64,000 nt of DNA from an uncultured Spirochaetia bacterium. GTDB lineage: Bacteria > Spirochaetota > Spirochaetia > SZUA-6 > Bin103. The notes beneath the pieces are model-generated. The model saw only the letters and a program-made list of their open reading frames with translations, did not search any database and was not told where the DNA came from. A program made the translations under genes and the position numbers. Location of the stretch: positions 868,001-932,000 of the forward strand of contig CATQHW010000002.1 in NCBI GenBank assembly GCA_958296075.1, given 5' to 3'. Below, one piece after another: positions 16,401 through 24,693 of the stretch; the first letter of the stretch is position 1, and every line of letters begins with the position of its first letter.

Positions 16401-18198
16401 CTTCCTGAGCTCGCCCGTGTTGCTGAAGTAGAGAAGCCAGGTCCTTTATCGCGCTCCCCTTCTTCTCACCTTCTTCTTTAATTGCCTGCTTCAGGAGTCT
16501 CTCGGCCTCCTCAGGGTCCTGGTCTACGAGTTGCGCCCGTTTTGCACGTGCGTACGGACCGTTATCCCTGGGCAGCCCGGTCCCCTTACTAAGCTGCTTC
16601 CGTATATTCTGCCTGATCTTCTCTTCGAGATTGAGAGCCGTCTCGTCGGTCGGATCGGCTCGGAGCACGCGGCGAACACATGCCCTTGCCTGTGCATGCT
16701 GGTGGGTGTTGAGATGAGCCCGAGCTCGCTGCAGCAGTGATTCGCGGTTCTGTATAGGGACGACGCCTATGGCGTGATCGTACTTGTGGCCGGGAGACGG
16801 GTGAACGTTGAATTCGACCTCGACCTCGCCGGACGTTCTCCAGCGTCCATCAAGCAGAGCATCCTGTAGCACGTTGTCCGTCACGTCGTCGATGCGAAAG
16901 AAGAATACGGTGTCTCCTCCGTGTTCGCGGATAAATCCGAAACGCTGGTTACCAAAGGACGAGATGCGCCCGTGCCGCCCGTCGTCGCCTCCGTCCGGAC
17001 GGACAGGAAGTCCTTTGAACTTACGTCGGATATCTCGGATCTGCTCTGGAGTAGCGGATGCGGCAGCTCGTTCAGGAGAGCCGGCGTCTGGACGGAGCGG
17101 CTGCGTGGGCGAGGCAGTTCGCTCGGACGGCGTAAACCGGAGCTCGACAGCGCGCAGTTCCTCCGAAGGGGCCGCCGAGCGGTCCAACGCGTCGTGCCAT
17201 CCTGCCGGCAGTCGTCCTGCGGAATGTACGAGGTTGGCGGCAGCGTCCCGCGCAAGCGACGGGGAACCGGACGACAAAAGCAGATGGATAAGAGACTCGG
17301 ACAACAGCAGGTCAGGGTCGCTATCTTCTTTCGGCTTATCGACGGACCAGTGGTGGATGACCTGAGCGACGCCTGTCAGGTCGATGGGATTGGCGGCTGC
17401 AAGGTATCGAAACCATGCCTCCTCCGCATCGCACGGTGGTGTCAGTCCGAAGTACCTGCGAAGCGAGTAGCATACGGTAGCGGTGTCCTTCCCGGCTGCG
17501 GATGCAAGCGCCAGCCAGTGTTCAGGGGCTGCGGACAGAGCGGCAGCCGCTGCGAGGTGCTCCGTCGCATCAGGCTGACGATTCAGCCTCAGCAGTACCC
17601 GGCCCAGGAGAGATCGGGTTGCGGCAGAATCCGGGTAGTTCTTTGCCAGCGGGGCCAGGGTCTGCGCGACGACGGCGTTCAACCTATGGGGCTCCGCCAT
17701 CTTCAGTGCGTAGTCGTACTGGTTCCGCGCGCGGTCCCACTCCCGCCGGACGGCGTCGATTTCCTTCGAGGGGAACGCTTCGGTCGGGAACCGGAAATCG
17801 GGTTCGGGCGGTTCGAGCCGTGCGCGTTTGCCCGCTTCCGAGAACTTGGCCTCGACCCGTGCCAACGCCGACTCAACGGCGGCTCCATCATGCTTGGGGG
17901 TGCGGTCGTCGGACGCCGCTGGCATAGCTTTGTCATCCGCGCGGTCCTTTTCGTCGTGCGTTGCCGGAGACGGTAGGCTCTCGCGTGGCGCCGCGCTCAC
18001 AGCACCGGCCTCGTGATGTAATTCCCACCCGGCAAGGATTTCCGCGAAGATGGTGACGGAATTCCCGCCGAGATCGAGAATGACGTAGGCGTCGTCGAGC
18101 TGCGCGATGCGACCGGAGACGTCTTCTCCACGCGTGAGACGAAGTGTTACGTGGGAGCCGACTGACACTTGTTGTCGAAAGACTGCCAACTTGTTCAC
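13486..18198 (-). CDS. 1570-residue STAND-like ATPase with Sm-like, cold-shock and TPR regions
   Basis: Start GTG 18198 is set by GGAGGTG seven bases upstream. Residues ~1-60 form an Sm/SH3-like small barrel (GSHVTLRLTRGEDVSGRI). Residues ~408-482 read like a cold-shock RNA/DNA-binding domain (GRISSFGNQRFGFI, then TVFFFRIDDV). Residues ~485-720 are TPR-like helical repeats. About 970-1190 hold helices then a beta-sandwich. The last ~365 residues are an AAA/STAND NTPase: Walker A FGQKRAGKSSL (~1235), Walker B FVFLIDEFTD (~1340) and a GSPYYTMMF motif. I know no described system with this architecture. It is followed 5 bp later by a second, simpler STAND ATPase gene, and both genes are less GC-rich than their neighbours. 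A nucleic-acid-sensing defence role is only an inference. Confidence 0.8.
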   Translation of the reverse strand: MNKLAVFRQQVSVGSHVTLRLTRGEDVSGRIAQLDDAYVILDLGGNSVTIFAEILAGWELHHEAGAVSAAPRESLPSPATHDEKDRADDKAMPAASDDRTPKHDGAAVESALARVEAKFSEAGKRARLEPPEPDFRFPTEAFPSKEIDAVRREWDRARNQYDYALKMAEPHRLNAVVAQTLAPLAKNYPDSAATRSLLGRVLLRLNRQPDATEHLAAAAALSAAPEHWLALASAAGKDTATVCYSLRRYFGLTPPCDAEEAWFRYLAAANPIDLTGVAQVIHHWSVDKPKEDSDPDLLLSESLIHLLLSSGSPSLARDAAANLVHSAGRLPAGWHDALDRSAAPSEELRAVELRFTPSERTASPTQPLRPDAGSPERAAASATPEQIRDIRRKFKGLPVRPDGGDDGRHGRISSFGNQRFGFIREHGGDTVFFFRIDDVTDNVLQDALLDGRWRTSGEVEVEFNVHPSPGHKYDHAIGVVPIQNRESLLQRARAHLNTHQHAQARACVRRVLRADPTDETALNLEEKIRQNIRKQLSKGTGLPRDNGPYARAKRAQLVDQDPEEAERLLKQAIKEEGEKKGSAIKDLASLLQQHGRAQEAISLLEDAHDVVYDNMLATLYQHADRHDDAIAVLTRLLNSAASTKKVPLLKRLAYSHFRCARYDEAERALQTLLNIDPHDRTAARLQAGVEDARNSESHAEVAEIIGSLGELDEEGLELSSLAHAAIEQCTYEGVDPRKLRAGTAGENEVIRVVHLAMELGTNRPRDRAGYYLSAAALLKRDPSRQSTRIIYDYLRRYFASMATATWIDKKPADVVRSYYIESLGLVSEKDNLDEAWRSLLGYLATFSHGKLNDVQANIPIGKHRNRQKYIGAIQKTLKMMAPEADWMEGLLAVGSQSSFAKTAIGDAVQASQSLRTAFESSLDSTGQEVNDVQERWESQCRESARNHRKHLTACRTMTNYQATVAYMEDLRDQLVGFSDSTSSEVDRRRLTSLIDIVEPALAFCRASDFEEKERNYWLVVNQADSFRKDVVDAPTQYSHEGLLPIANHLKLLIEEEYAAMAQTSGARLSMRLLVDQYLRRKNGELRIQIEVSNQSGCSPASSVRIDLDPQNSEYFVADHREPEAVSTLRGGSAEVTQMIVHPRDAALEDRAFPIKAMATYENSLGETVRTADHDWTVRLYPDEDFRDLDNRYAPFAEGGPVDDADMFVGRDEHLDWLERSLLAGSVSKSIVMFGQKRAGKSSLIEHLRRRLACNERVVPVRFSLQDIASELSVTAFLHRVLQGASDALEDLRIDGRDVPDFKPPAIDEMESHPTLRFHHAMTSLMRAMRRHPSDLKFVFLIDEFTDIFKEIRRDRIPPQFMKAWKAIMEKKYFASVLVGQDIMPAFKASFPNEFGITEDIRVTYLDNTAAAALVEKPIGKDRFAGRAVTRLLDLTAGSPYYTMMFCARLVDYMNTTRSVIVTEADVRAVEETMLRGERRLTKDKFDNLLSAGDGKADSGIDPEDTYAVCTAIACGSGKGMWCSRHVIGGYEEADLDHLLKDLETRDVVERKEDAYRLRVTLFKDWLMASR

Positions 18199-18366
18199 GG
18201 CAACACCTCCATCGTTGGCCGTATGATTGGAGCAGAACGGCGGGCCGCCCAACGCCGCCGTATCCATCGAGCCTGTTTCCTTCTGCGCATCCTGATGTGG
18301 CGATCCGGCAGGTGTCAATCAATGAGATTACGTACGCGCGTGCCGCCGGGGCGGCGCCGCAGGCGC

Positions 18367-19593
18367 TCACTCGTGGCGCAGCGCCTCGACCGGATCCATG
18401 CGCGCGGCGCGGGTGGCGGGGTAGAGGCCCGACGCCAAGCCGGTCCCCAGCGCCAGGAAGAACGCCAGCCGGACCGTGGCCGGCGAGATCAGGCCCGGCC
18501 AGTCCGTCGCTTGCGCGACGATGGCGATGGCGACCGCCGCCAAGCCGATGCCGGCCAGCCCGCCGCCGCAGCAGATCAACGTCGCCTCGACCACGAACTG
18601 GTTGAGGATCGACGCCTGTTGGGCGCCGATCGCCTTGCGCGTGCCGATTTCCCGCGTCCGCTCGCGCACGGAGACCAGCATGATGTTCATCACGCCGATG
18701 CCGGCCACCACCAGCGCGATCACGCCCAGCAGCGAGACCAGGGTGGTGACGGTGGCGGTGGTCGATTCGACCGTCTTCAGGAGCTGGTTCATGTCCTCTA
18801 CTTGGTACTTGCGGTGCCGGCCGTCGTACCGGCCGTGGTTGGCGTCCAGGATTGCCAGGATCTGCCGCTTGGCGGCATCGACCTCGCTCAGTGTGGCCGC
18901 CTGTCCCCACAGAAGGTAGATACGCTGCCAACCGGTAAGACGCTCCATGGTCGACAACGGCAGGAACACGCGGGTATCGACCGAGTCGTCGCCTACGGAC
19001 AGCAGGCCCTTCTCTTCGGGGGCCAGCACTCCGACCACCTCGAGCTCGATCGAAGGTTCGATGGAGATCAGCGCCCCGAGCGGCGACTCGTCCCGGAACA
19101 GCTCCTGGGCGACCTCTGCGCCCAACACCGCCACCTTGCGCTGCAGGCGCTGGTCGTCGGGGTTCAGGAAGCGGCCCTGCGCCACCCGCATCGAACTGGC
19201 CTCCAGGTAGTAGTGCAACGTGGCGTAGAGGGTCGACACGATGCTGCGGCTGCCGTAGCGCGCTGACCGCCCTTCGAACGTCAGCTCCGGCGTCACCATC
19301 CGGACGGCGTCGGCCTGCGCGTTGATCTGTTCGACGTCTTCTATGGTGAGCCATTCGATGTCGTAGCTCTCGCCGTCGGCATCGATCGCCTGCCAGTTGG
19401 GCATCACCATCAGGGAGCCGGCTCCGAAGCTGGAGATCGACTCGCGCACCACGATCTTGGCGCCGTCGCCCATCCCCGCGATCGCGATCACCGAACCGAC
19501 GCCGATGGTGATGCCGAGCAGAGCCAGCGCCATGCGGAACCGGTTGGCGGCCACCGCGGTCGCGGCCTCGATGACGAGCGAGCCGAGTCGCAT
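18367..19593 (-). CDS. MacB-like ABC transporter permease (second of two)
   Basis: 408 residues. One N-terminal membrane helix (LALLGITIGVGSVIAIAGMG) is followed by a large extracytoplasmic MacB core domain and three C-terminal helices beginning at VALVVAGIGVMNIMLVSVRE, the FtsX/MacB arrangement. REIGTRKAIGAQ is the conserved cytoplasmic coupling motif. I prefer ATG 19593 because it gives the usual short cytoplasmic lead; ATG 19665 would add a basic, proline-rich 24-residue tail and would sit closer to the preceding gene's stop. It is the last gene of the five-gene minus-strand operon 23853-18367. Confidence 0.86.
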   Translation of the reverse strand: MRLGSLVIEAATAVAANRFRMALALLGITIGVGSVIAIAGMGDGAKIVVRESISSFGAGSLMVMPNWQAIDADGESYDIEWLTIEDVEQINAQADAVRMVTPELTFEGRSARYGSRSIVSTLYATLHYYLEASSMRVAQGRFLNPDDQRLQRKVAVLGAEVAQELFRDESPLGALISIEPSIELEVVGVLAPEEKGLLSVGDDSVDTRVFLPLSTMERLTGWQRIYLLWGQAATLSEVDAAKRQILAILDANHGRYDGRHRKYQVEDMNQLLKTVESTTATVTTLVSLLGVIALVVAGIGVMNIMLVSVRERTREIGTRKAIGAQQASILNQFVVEATLICCGGGLAGIGLAAVAIAIVAQATDWPGLISPATVRLAFFLALGTGLASGLYPATRAARMDPVEALRHE

Positions 19594-19676
19594 GCCGGGA
19601 ATGGTTCGCCGGCGGGCCGGCGAACGCCGGGCGGGACGGGCAGGGCGGCCGATGAGCGAAGCCATGCGACGCCGGG

Positions 19677-20900
19677 TCAGTCGCGGCTCAACGCGACCAC
19701 CGGTGGCAGTCGCGCCGCCTTGCTCGCGGGGTAGACGCCGAAGAACAGGCCGATCGCGATCGACGTGCCCAGACCGACCGCGGCCACTTGCGGCAGGACG
19801 AGATTCCATCCCAGCGCCAGCGCCGCGATCAGCGTGCCGCCGAAACCCAGGACCACGCCGGCGGCCCCGCCGAGCAGACAGATCACCACCGACTCGATCA
19901 GAAACTGGCTCATGATGTCGCCGTCGCGGGCGCCGACCGCCTTGCGCAGCCCGATTTCGCGAGTGCGCTCGCTGACGCTGACCAACATGATGTTCATGAT
20001 CCCCATGCCGCCGACCAGGAGCGAGATACCGGCGACCATCGTCACGACGGTGGTGATGATGCGCAGCACCTGTCCCTGCGTATCGAACCGCGCCTGATCG
20101 GTGTACACGCCGAACGGGAGCACCGACGCCGAGCCCGGCAGCACGCGGTCGAGGAAGAACTGCACGCGGGACATCGATTCCGGCAACTGCGCGGTGTCGC
20201 GCGCGCGCATGGTCACCTCGGGGACGTGCGGGCCGCGCCCTTTCCACTCGTAGATGGCGCGGTATTCCTCATAGAGCAGATACGAGGTGGAGTCGTCCGA
20301 TCCGTCGCCGGCGGAGCCGAGGCCGCGATCCGCCAGCACGCCGATCACCTGCAGGTGGAGTCGGCCGACCTGCACGGCGGCGCCCACGGCGGCCGGCGCG
20401 TTGCCGAACAGGGTGCTGGCAACGCGGTTGCCCAGGACGATGACCCGGCGCCGCTGCCGCAGGTCGTCCTGGTCCAGAAAACGACCGGCCAACACGCGCG
20501 GGGACCATATCTCGTCATACTCGGGACCGACCCCGTACAGCCCGGCGTCCGTCTCCTTGTTACGAAAGCCGATCTTGCCCGTCCCCCGCAGCACCGGCGT
20601 GAGCCAACTGGTGTCGCGCACCAGATCGTGGATCCCCGCCACGTGATAGTCGCGCAGGTATTGACGCCGACGCCGGTCGGTTTCCCACCAGTTTTCGCCG
20701 CGCTCGGGCGCGATCCAGTAGACGCCGCCGCCGAGCGCGGCGACGTCGTCCATCACCGCCCGGCTTCCCATGATGCCGATCGCCATCACCGCGATCACCG
20801 ACGCGACGCCGATCACCAGGCTCAGGATGGTGAGGGCGGTGCGCAGCTTGTTGTGGCGAACGGTGTCGAACGCCTCGCGAATCCCCTCGGTCACCTTCAC
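19677..20900 (-). CDS. MacB-like ABC transporter permease (first of two)
   Basis: 407 residues with the same plan as its neighbour: helix LTILSLVIGVASVIAVMAIG, an extracytoplasmic domain, then three helices starting at SLLVGGMGIMNIMLVSVSER with the motif REIGLRKAVGA. The ATG overlaps the ATPase gene's stop by 4 bp (ATGA), so translation is coupled. Two different permease genes after a single ATPase suggest that the exporter is a heterodimer, or that one ATPase serves two permeases. The two sequences share the C-terminal motif region but have clearly diverged in the extracytoplasmic part. Confidence 0.87.
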   Translation of the reverse strand: MKVTEGIREAFDTVRHNKLRTALTILSLVIGVASVIAVMAIGIMGSRAVMDDVAALGGGVYWIAPERGENWWETDRRRRQYLRDYHVAGIHDLVRDTSWLTPVLRGTGKIGFRNKETDAGLYGVGPEYDEIWSPRVLAGRFLDQDDLRQRRRVIVLGNRVASTLFGNAPAAVGAAVQVGRLHLQVIGVLADRGLGSAGDGSDDSTSYLLYEEYRAIYEWKGRGPHVPEVTMRARDTAQLPESMSRVQFFLDRVLPGSASVLPFGVYTDQARFDTQGQVLRIITTVVTMVAGISLLVGGMGIMNIMLVSVSERTREIGLRKAVGARDGDIMSQFLIESVVICLLGGAAGVVLGFGGTLIAALALGWNLVLPQVAAVGLGTSIAIGLFFGVYPASKAARLPPVVALSRD

Positions 20901-21625
20901 GTCGATCGCTCCGGTGCGGCGGCGACCTGCTCCGCCGGCGAGTGCGTGGCGATCCGCTCGTCGCGGGTGATCTGTCCGTCCCGCAGGTAGATCACGCGGT
21001 GGCTGTAGGCGGCGACGTCGGCGTCGTGCGTGACCAGTATGATCGTCGCGCCCGATCGGTTCAGGTCCGTGAGGAGTTGCATGATATCGCGGCCGGTGGA
21101 CGAGTCGAGGTTGCCGGTCGGCTCGTCGGCGAACACGATCGACGGGTCGTTGACCAGCGCGCGGGCGATGGCGACCCGCTGCCGCTGCCCTCCCGACAGC
21201 TCGGTGGGGCGGTGGCGCGCGCGCTGAGCCAAGCCGACGCGCGCCAGGGCATCAGTGGCTCGCCGTCGGCGGTCGCGGCGTCCGACGCCCGCGTAGACCA
21301 TGGGCAGCTCCACGTTGCGCGACGCCGTCATGCGCGGTAGCAGGTTGAACGTCTGGAAGATGAAGCCGACCCGGTCGTTGCGGATGCGCGCCAGATCGTG
21401 GTCGGACATCGTCGATACGTCGGCTCCCGCCAGCTCGTAGGTCCCGGAGCTCGGCCGATCCAGGCAGCCGATGATGTTCATCAGGGTCGACTTGCCCGAC
21501 CCTGACGGTCCCATGACCGCCACGAACTCGTGCTCGTCTATGAACAGGTCGATCCCGGCCAGGGCGGTGACCGTGACGTCGGCCCCCATCGGGTAGACCT
21601 TGGTGATGCCGGTCAAGCGGATCAC
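20897..21625 (-). CDS. ABC transporter ATP-binding protein, MacB/LolD type
   Basis: 242 residues. Walker A GPSGSGKST, Q-loop in GFIFQTFNLLPRM, signature LSGGQRQRVAIARAL, Walker B SIVFADEPTGNLD and H-loop LVTHD are all intact. The NLLPR motif after the Q-loop and TGNLDS after Walker B are typical of the MacB/LolD/FtsE group that powers mechanotransmission-type exporters. It overlaps the adaptor gene upstream by 4 bp and the permease gene downstream by 4 bp, so the three are made in step. Confidence 0.92.
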   Translation of the reverse strand: MIRLTGITKVYPMGADVTVTALAGIDLFIDEHEFVAVMGPSGSGKSTLMNIIGCLDRPSSGTYELAGADVSTMSDHDLARIRNDRVGFIFQTFNLLPRMTASRNVELPMVYAGVGRRDRRRRATDALARVGLAQRARHRPTELSGGQRQRVAIARALVNDPSIVFADEPTGNLDSSTGRDIMQLLTDLNRSGATIILVTHDADVAAYSHRVIYLRDGQITRDERIATHSPAEQVAAAPERST

Positions 21626-23019
21626 GACGGTTCGGCGGGCGCGTCCTCAGCCGGCTCGTCGGTGGCCGGGGCGTCGCCCGGGGCGGCGTCGGGCTCCGGC
21701 CCGTTCGGCTCTCCGTCCCGGTCCGGCGTCTCTGCGCCGGTCATCACCGACAGGCCGTCGCGCAGCAGCGCCAGATTGCCGACCACGACCAGCTCGCCGG
21801 GCTCGATGCCCCTGGTCACCTCGACCTGGGTCGGCGTGGACACGCCGATGCGCACCTCGCGGCGTTCCAGGAGATAGCGGCCGTCCTCCCCGTCGACCGG
21901 GTCGGCCACGAACGCGACGGTGGAGCCGGCCCGTTCGAGGAGAGCGGCATAGGGGACGACGGTCGCGTCCTGTTTCAACTCCGCGTCGATGCGCGCGCGG
22001 CAGGAGGCGCCCGCCAGCAGGTGGGCTCCTTCGGGCAGGCTCTCTTCGTCTACGTCCACGTCGATGGTGACCGCCGGTACGTTGCCGGTCGTCTCCATGC
22101 TGGGAGGCACCAGCGTAATCGTCCCTGACAGCTCCGCGTCGCGCAGCGTTTCCGTGGTGAGGCGCACCTGCTGGCCGATGCGTATCTTGCCGATGTCGAC
22201 TTCGTCGATCTGCACGCCGGCCAGGATGTCGTCCAGGGTCTGCACCGTACCGACGGCGCCGCCGGCGTGCGTGCGGTTGCCGAGCGTTGCGTCCAGTCGG
22301 GTCACGGTCCCGTCGAGCGGCGCCGTCACGGTCGACCGGCGCAGGTCTTCGTCCGCGTTCTCTGCGGCGAGCCGCGCCTGGATCACGTTCGGGTCGTCGG
22401 CAATGATACGCGCGTCGCCGGCGCCGTCCATCGGCGGCTCGGCGTCGACCGGCAGGCCGGCCGCGCGACTGAGCTCGGCGCGGGCGGTGGTCAGCGCGTC
22501 GAGCGCTTCGCGCTCGGCCTGCTCCGCCTGCGCCAGATCGTCGTCGGAGACCGTCCCGCTGCGGTGCAGGGACCGGTTGCGCGACAAGGCGCGGGCGCGG
22601 TCGTTCCAGGTCCGCTCCGACGACACGATGGTGGCGCGCAGCTTGGCCAAGCTGTGCGCCAGGCCCAGCTCGGTTTCGCGCAGCGACGCCTGCGCCTGCG
22701 CCAGAGCGTTCCGCAACCCGGTCTGCTCGAACTGGACCAGCGTCTGCCCGGCCGTGACCCGGTCGCCCACCTGGACCGGGATGGCGATCGCCCGGCCCCC
22801 TACGTCGTAGGTGACTTCGACGCTGCGCCGCGCGCGGAAGGCGCAGCTCCCGACGACGCGCGTCTGCATCGCGGTGGTCACCGCCTCTTCGATCTCCACC
22901 GGGACCGCGTCGGCCAGCGGATCGCTGGCGAACAGACGGCTGAGCGCGAAGCTGGCGACGATCAGCAGGACCACTGCGATTCCCGCGAAGCGGAGCAGCC
23001 GGCCGGTGCGCCGTTTCAT
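21622..23019 (-). CDS. HlyD/MacA-type periplasmic adaptor protein
   Basis: 465 residues. One N-terminal membrane anchor (FAGIAVVLLIVASFALS) is followed by the barrel-sandwich half (VGGRAIAIPVQVGDRVTAGQ), a long alpha-helical hairpin (~100-200), the second sandwich half with TVTRLDATLGNRTHAGG, and a beta-barrel region with LAGASCRARIDAEL and GELVVVGNLALLRDGL. The C-terminus is acidic and proline-rich. Such adaptors link MacB-type permeases to an outer-membrane channel. No TolC homologue is in the window. The likely cargo cannot be read from sequence. Confidence 0.88.
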   Translation of the reverse strand: MKRRTGRLLRFAGIAVVLLIVASFALSRLFASDPLADAVPVEIEEAVTTAMQTRVVGSCAFRARRSVEVTYDVGGRAIAIPVQVGDRVTAGQTLVQFEQTGLRNALAQAQASLRETELGLAHSLAKLRATIVSSERTWNDRARALSRNRSLHRSGTVSDDDLAQAEQAEREALDALTTARAELSRAAGLPVDAEPPMDGAGDARIIADDPNVIQARLAAENADEDLRRSTVTAPLDGTVTRLDATLGNRTHAGGAVGTVQTLDDILAGVQIDEVDIGKIRIGQQVRLTTETLRDAELSGTITLVPPSMETTGNVPAVTIDVDVDEESLPEGAHLLAGASCRARIDAELKQDATVVPYAALLERAGSTVAFVADPVDGEDGRYLLERREVRIGVSTPTQVEVTRGIEPGELVVVGNLALLRDGLSVMTGAETPDRDGEPNGPEPDAAPGDAPATDEPAEDAPAEPS

Positions 23020-23061
23020 GCCGGAATACCTTTCATGCCAGACTCCTTATGCCAAGCCCTC

Positions 23062-23853
23062 TCATGCCAGGATGGCCAGGCGGCCGCCGATGACGGCGTC
23101 GATCACCGCCCACACCACCGCGATGCATCCGGTCTGCGCGATCGCGCGCCGCGCGGGAAGACGCATCAACATCGCCGCGCCGAACGCCAGCACCGCCAGC
23201 GCCCAGAGCGCGAACGGATCGGACAGCAGCGCCGCGAAGCGCTCCACGATCCCCGGCAGGTTCCACCCGGCCAGCGATGCCAGGTCGAAACGCGCGACGA
23301 TCAGATCCCGGTACTCGGCGACCGTGGTGGCGTTCGCGGCCGACTCCGGGTCGGTCGCCACGGTGAGCGCCCCCGACAGCAGCCGCCGCACGGCGAGCGG
23401 CACGAATGCGACGCCGACCAGACGGATCGACGCGCGCGGCCGGTCCGGGGCGGTCGGCTCTTCGCCGCCGAAGAACAACGCGAGCACCATCAGCGCCACC
23501 CAGGTCAACCCCAGGGCGGCCAGCAGGACGGCCGAGGCCAGCATCACGCGAATCGTCTTTGCGCCGGGTGTAGACGGCGCGATCAATCGGCCGTAGATCC
23601 GGGCCTGTTGTTCCTGTACGTCCTGCTCGTCACTGAACACCGCGTTGCGTTCGGCGATCTGACGCGACTCGACCAGCGCGATCTCACGGACGACCGGCGA
23701 ACGGGAGTGCCACAGGATCAGAACCTCGCCGGCGGCGACGGCGACGAACACCAGCGCCAGCAGGGCGAACATGGAGAAGGTCGGCGTGCGCTCGGGGTGG
23801 AACGCGCGCCCCGGCCCGGTGGCCGCGCGCGCCAGCGCCGCGAGGAACCGCAT
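23062..23853 (-). CDS. Yip1-like integral membrane protein
   Basis: 263 residues with about five hydrophobic segments, for example FALLALVFVAVAAGEVLILW, VMLASAVLLAALGLTWVALM and FALWALAVLAFGAAMLM. The arrangement (first helix, ~60-residue loop, then clustered helices ending near the C-terminus) resembles Yip1-domain proteins that often precede MacAB-type operons. The function is unknown. It is the first gene of the export operon, and 42 bp separate it from the adaptor gene. That spacer carries four imperfect repeats of GGCAT(G/A)A with purine-rich tracts. Confidence 0.6.
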   Translation of the reverse strand: MRFLAALARAATGPGRAFHPERTPTFSMFALLALVFVAVAAGEVLILWHSRSPVVREIALVESRQIAERNAVFSDEQDVQEQQARIYGRLIAPSTPGAKTIRVMLASAVLLAALGLTWVALMVLALFFGGEEPTAPDRPRASIRLVGVAFVPLAVRRLLSGALTVATDPESAANATTVAEYRDLIVARFDLASLAGWNLPGIVERFAALLSDPFALWALAVLAFGAAMLMRLPARRAIAQTGCIAVVWAVIDAVIGGRLAILA

Positions 23854-23900
23854 GCCGACAAGCTAATACGTAATATGCCGATCCGTCACTCGGCCCGAAG

Positions 23901-24641
23901 CTACGCGTACGCCACCCGCGGCTTGATCACCAGCTCGGTGATGCAGGCGCGGTCGGGGAGGGTGGCGGCCAGCAGCGCGGCGGCGGCGACGTCCTCCGGC
24001 TGCAGCATCGCCCGCCGCCGTTCGGCGCTGACCGGCTCGGGGCGCTGCTCCAGGATCGGCGTCTCCACCTCGCCGGGAAGGATGGCCGTGCAGCGGATGC
24101 CGTTGCGGGATTCCTCGTCGTTGATGACCTGCGTCAGGCCGACCACGCCGTGCTTGGCGGAGCTGTAGGCGGCTCCGGCCAGGCTCGATCCCCAACGGCC
24201 GGCGGTGGAGGCGACGTTGACGACGGTACCCCTGCCGGCGGCGCGCATGGCCGGCAGCGTGGCGCGGACGCAGTAGAAGACGCCCGACAGGTCGACCGCC
24301 ACCGTCCGGTCCCAGTCGGGGAGCGACACCTGCGCGACCGAGCGGGGATTGGTGTTGATGCCGGCGTTGTTCACCAGGATCGTGGCGGGTCCGTGCGCCT
24401 GCGCCGCGTCCCGGACGGCGGCCTGCACGGCGTCCCGGTCCGATACGTCGCAGGGACAGACGTGCACGCGATCGGCGCCGAGCCGCTCGCCGAGCCCGCC
24501 GGCGACCTCGGCGAGCGGCTCGGCGCGCCGGCCGACGAGCGTTACCGCGGCGCCCGCTCCGTGCAGGGCGGCGGCGATGGCGGCGCCGATGCCGGTTCCG
24601 GCGCCCGTAACGATTGCGGCGGCGCCGTCGAGCGCCGCCAT
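23901..24641 (-). CDS. Short-chain dehydrogenase/reductase (SDR)
   Basis: 246 residues. Cofactor loop VTGAGTGIGAAIAAAL (TGxxxGIG), LVNNAG for the beta-4 turn, catalytic S in VASTAGRWGSS and the Y-x-x-x-K pair in AAYSSAKHGVVGL. RxAEP after beta-2 (VGRRAEPL) suggests NADP preference. Substrate unknown. The ATG at 24641 gives a normal SDR N-terminus (MAALDGAAAIVTGAG). The frame continues upstream into the divergent gene and is rejected. The start codons of this gene and the Cox11-like gene are 52 bp apart, head to head. Confidence 0.88.
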   Translation of the reverse strand: MAALDGAAAIVTGAGTGIGAAIAAALHGAGAAVTLVGRRAEPLAEVAGGLGERLGADRVHVCPCDVSDRDAVQAAVRDAAQAHGPATILVNNAGINTNPRSVAQVSLPDWDRTVAVDLSGVFYCVRATLPAMRAAGRGTVVNVASTAGRWGSSLAGAAYSSAKHGVVGLTQVINDEESRNGIRCTAILPGEVETPILEQRPEPVSAERRRAMLQPEDVAAAALLAATLPDRACITELVIKPRVAYA

Positions 24642-24693
24642 CACGATCTCTTCGCGGGGAGCATACAGTGCTTCATGGCGGCGGCAGTGTAGG

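Noticed and set aside
18199..18366. TTGACA at ~18318-18323 (minus strand) as the promoter of the 1570-residue ATPase gene
   Set aside because: No acceptable -10 box follows at 16-19 bp, so I left it unannotated.
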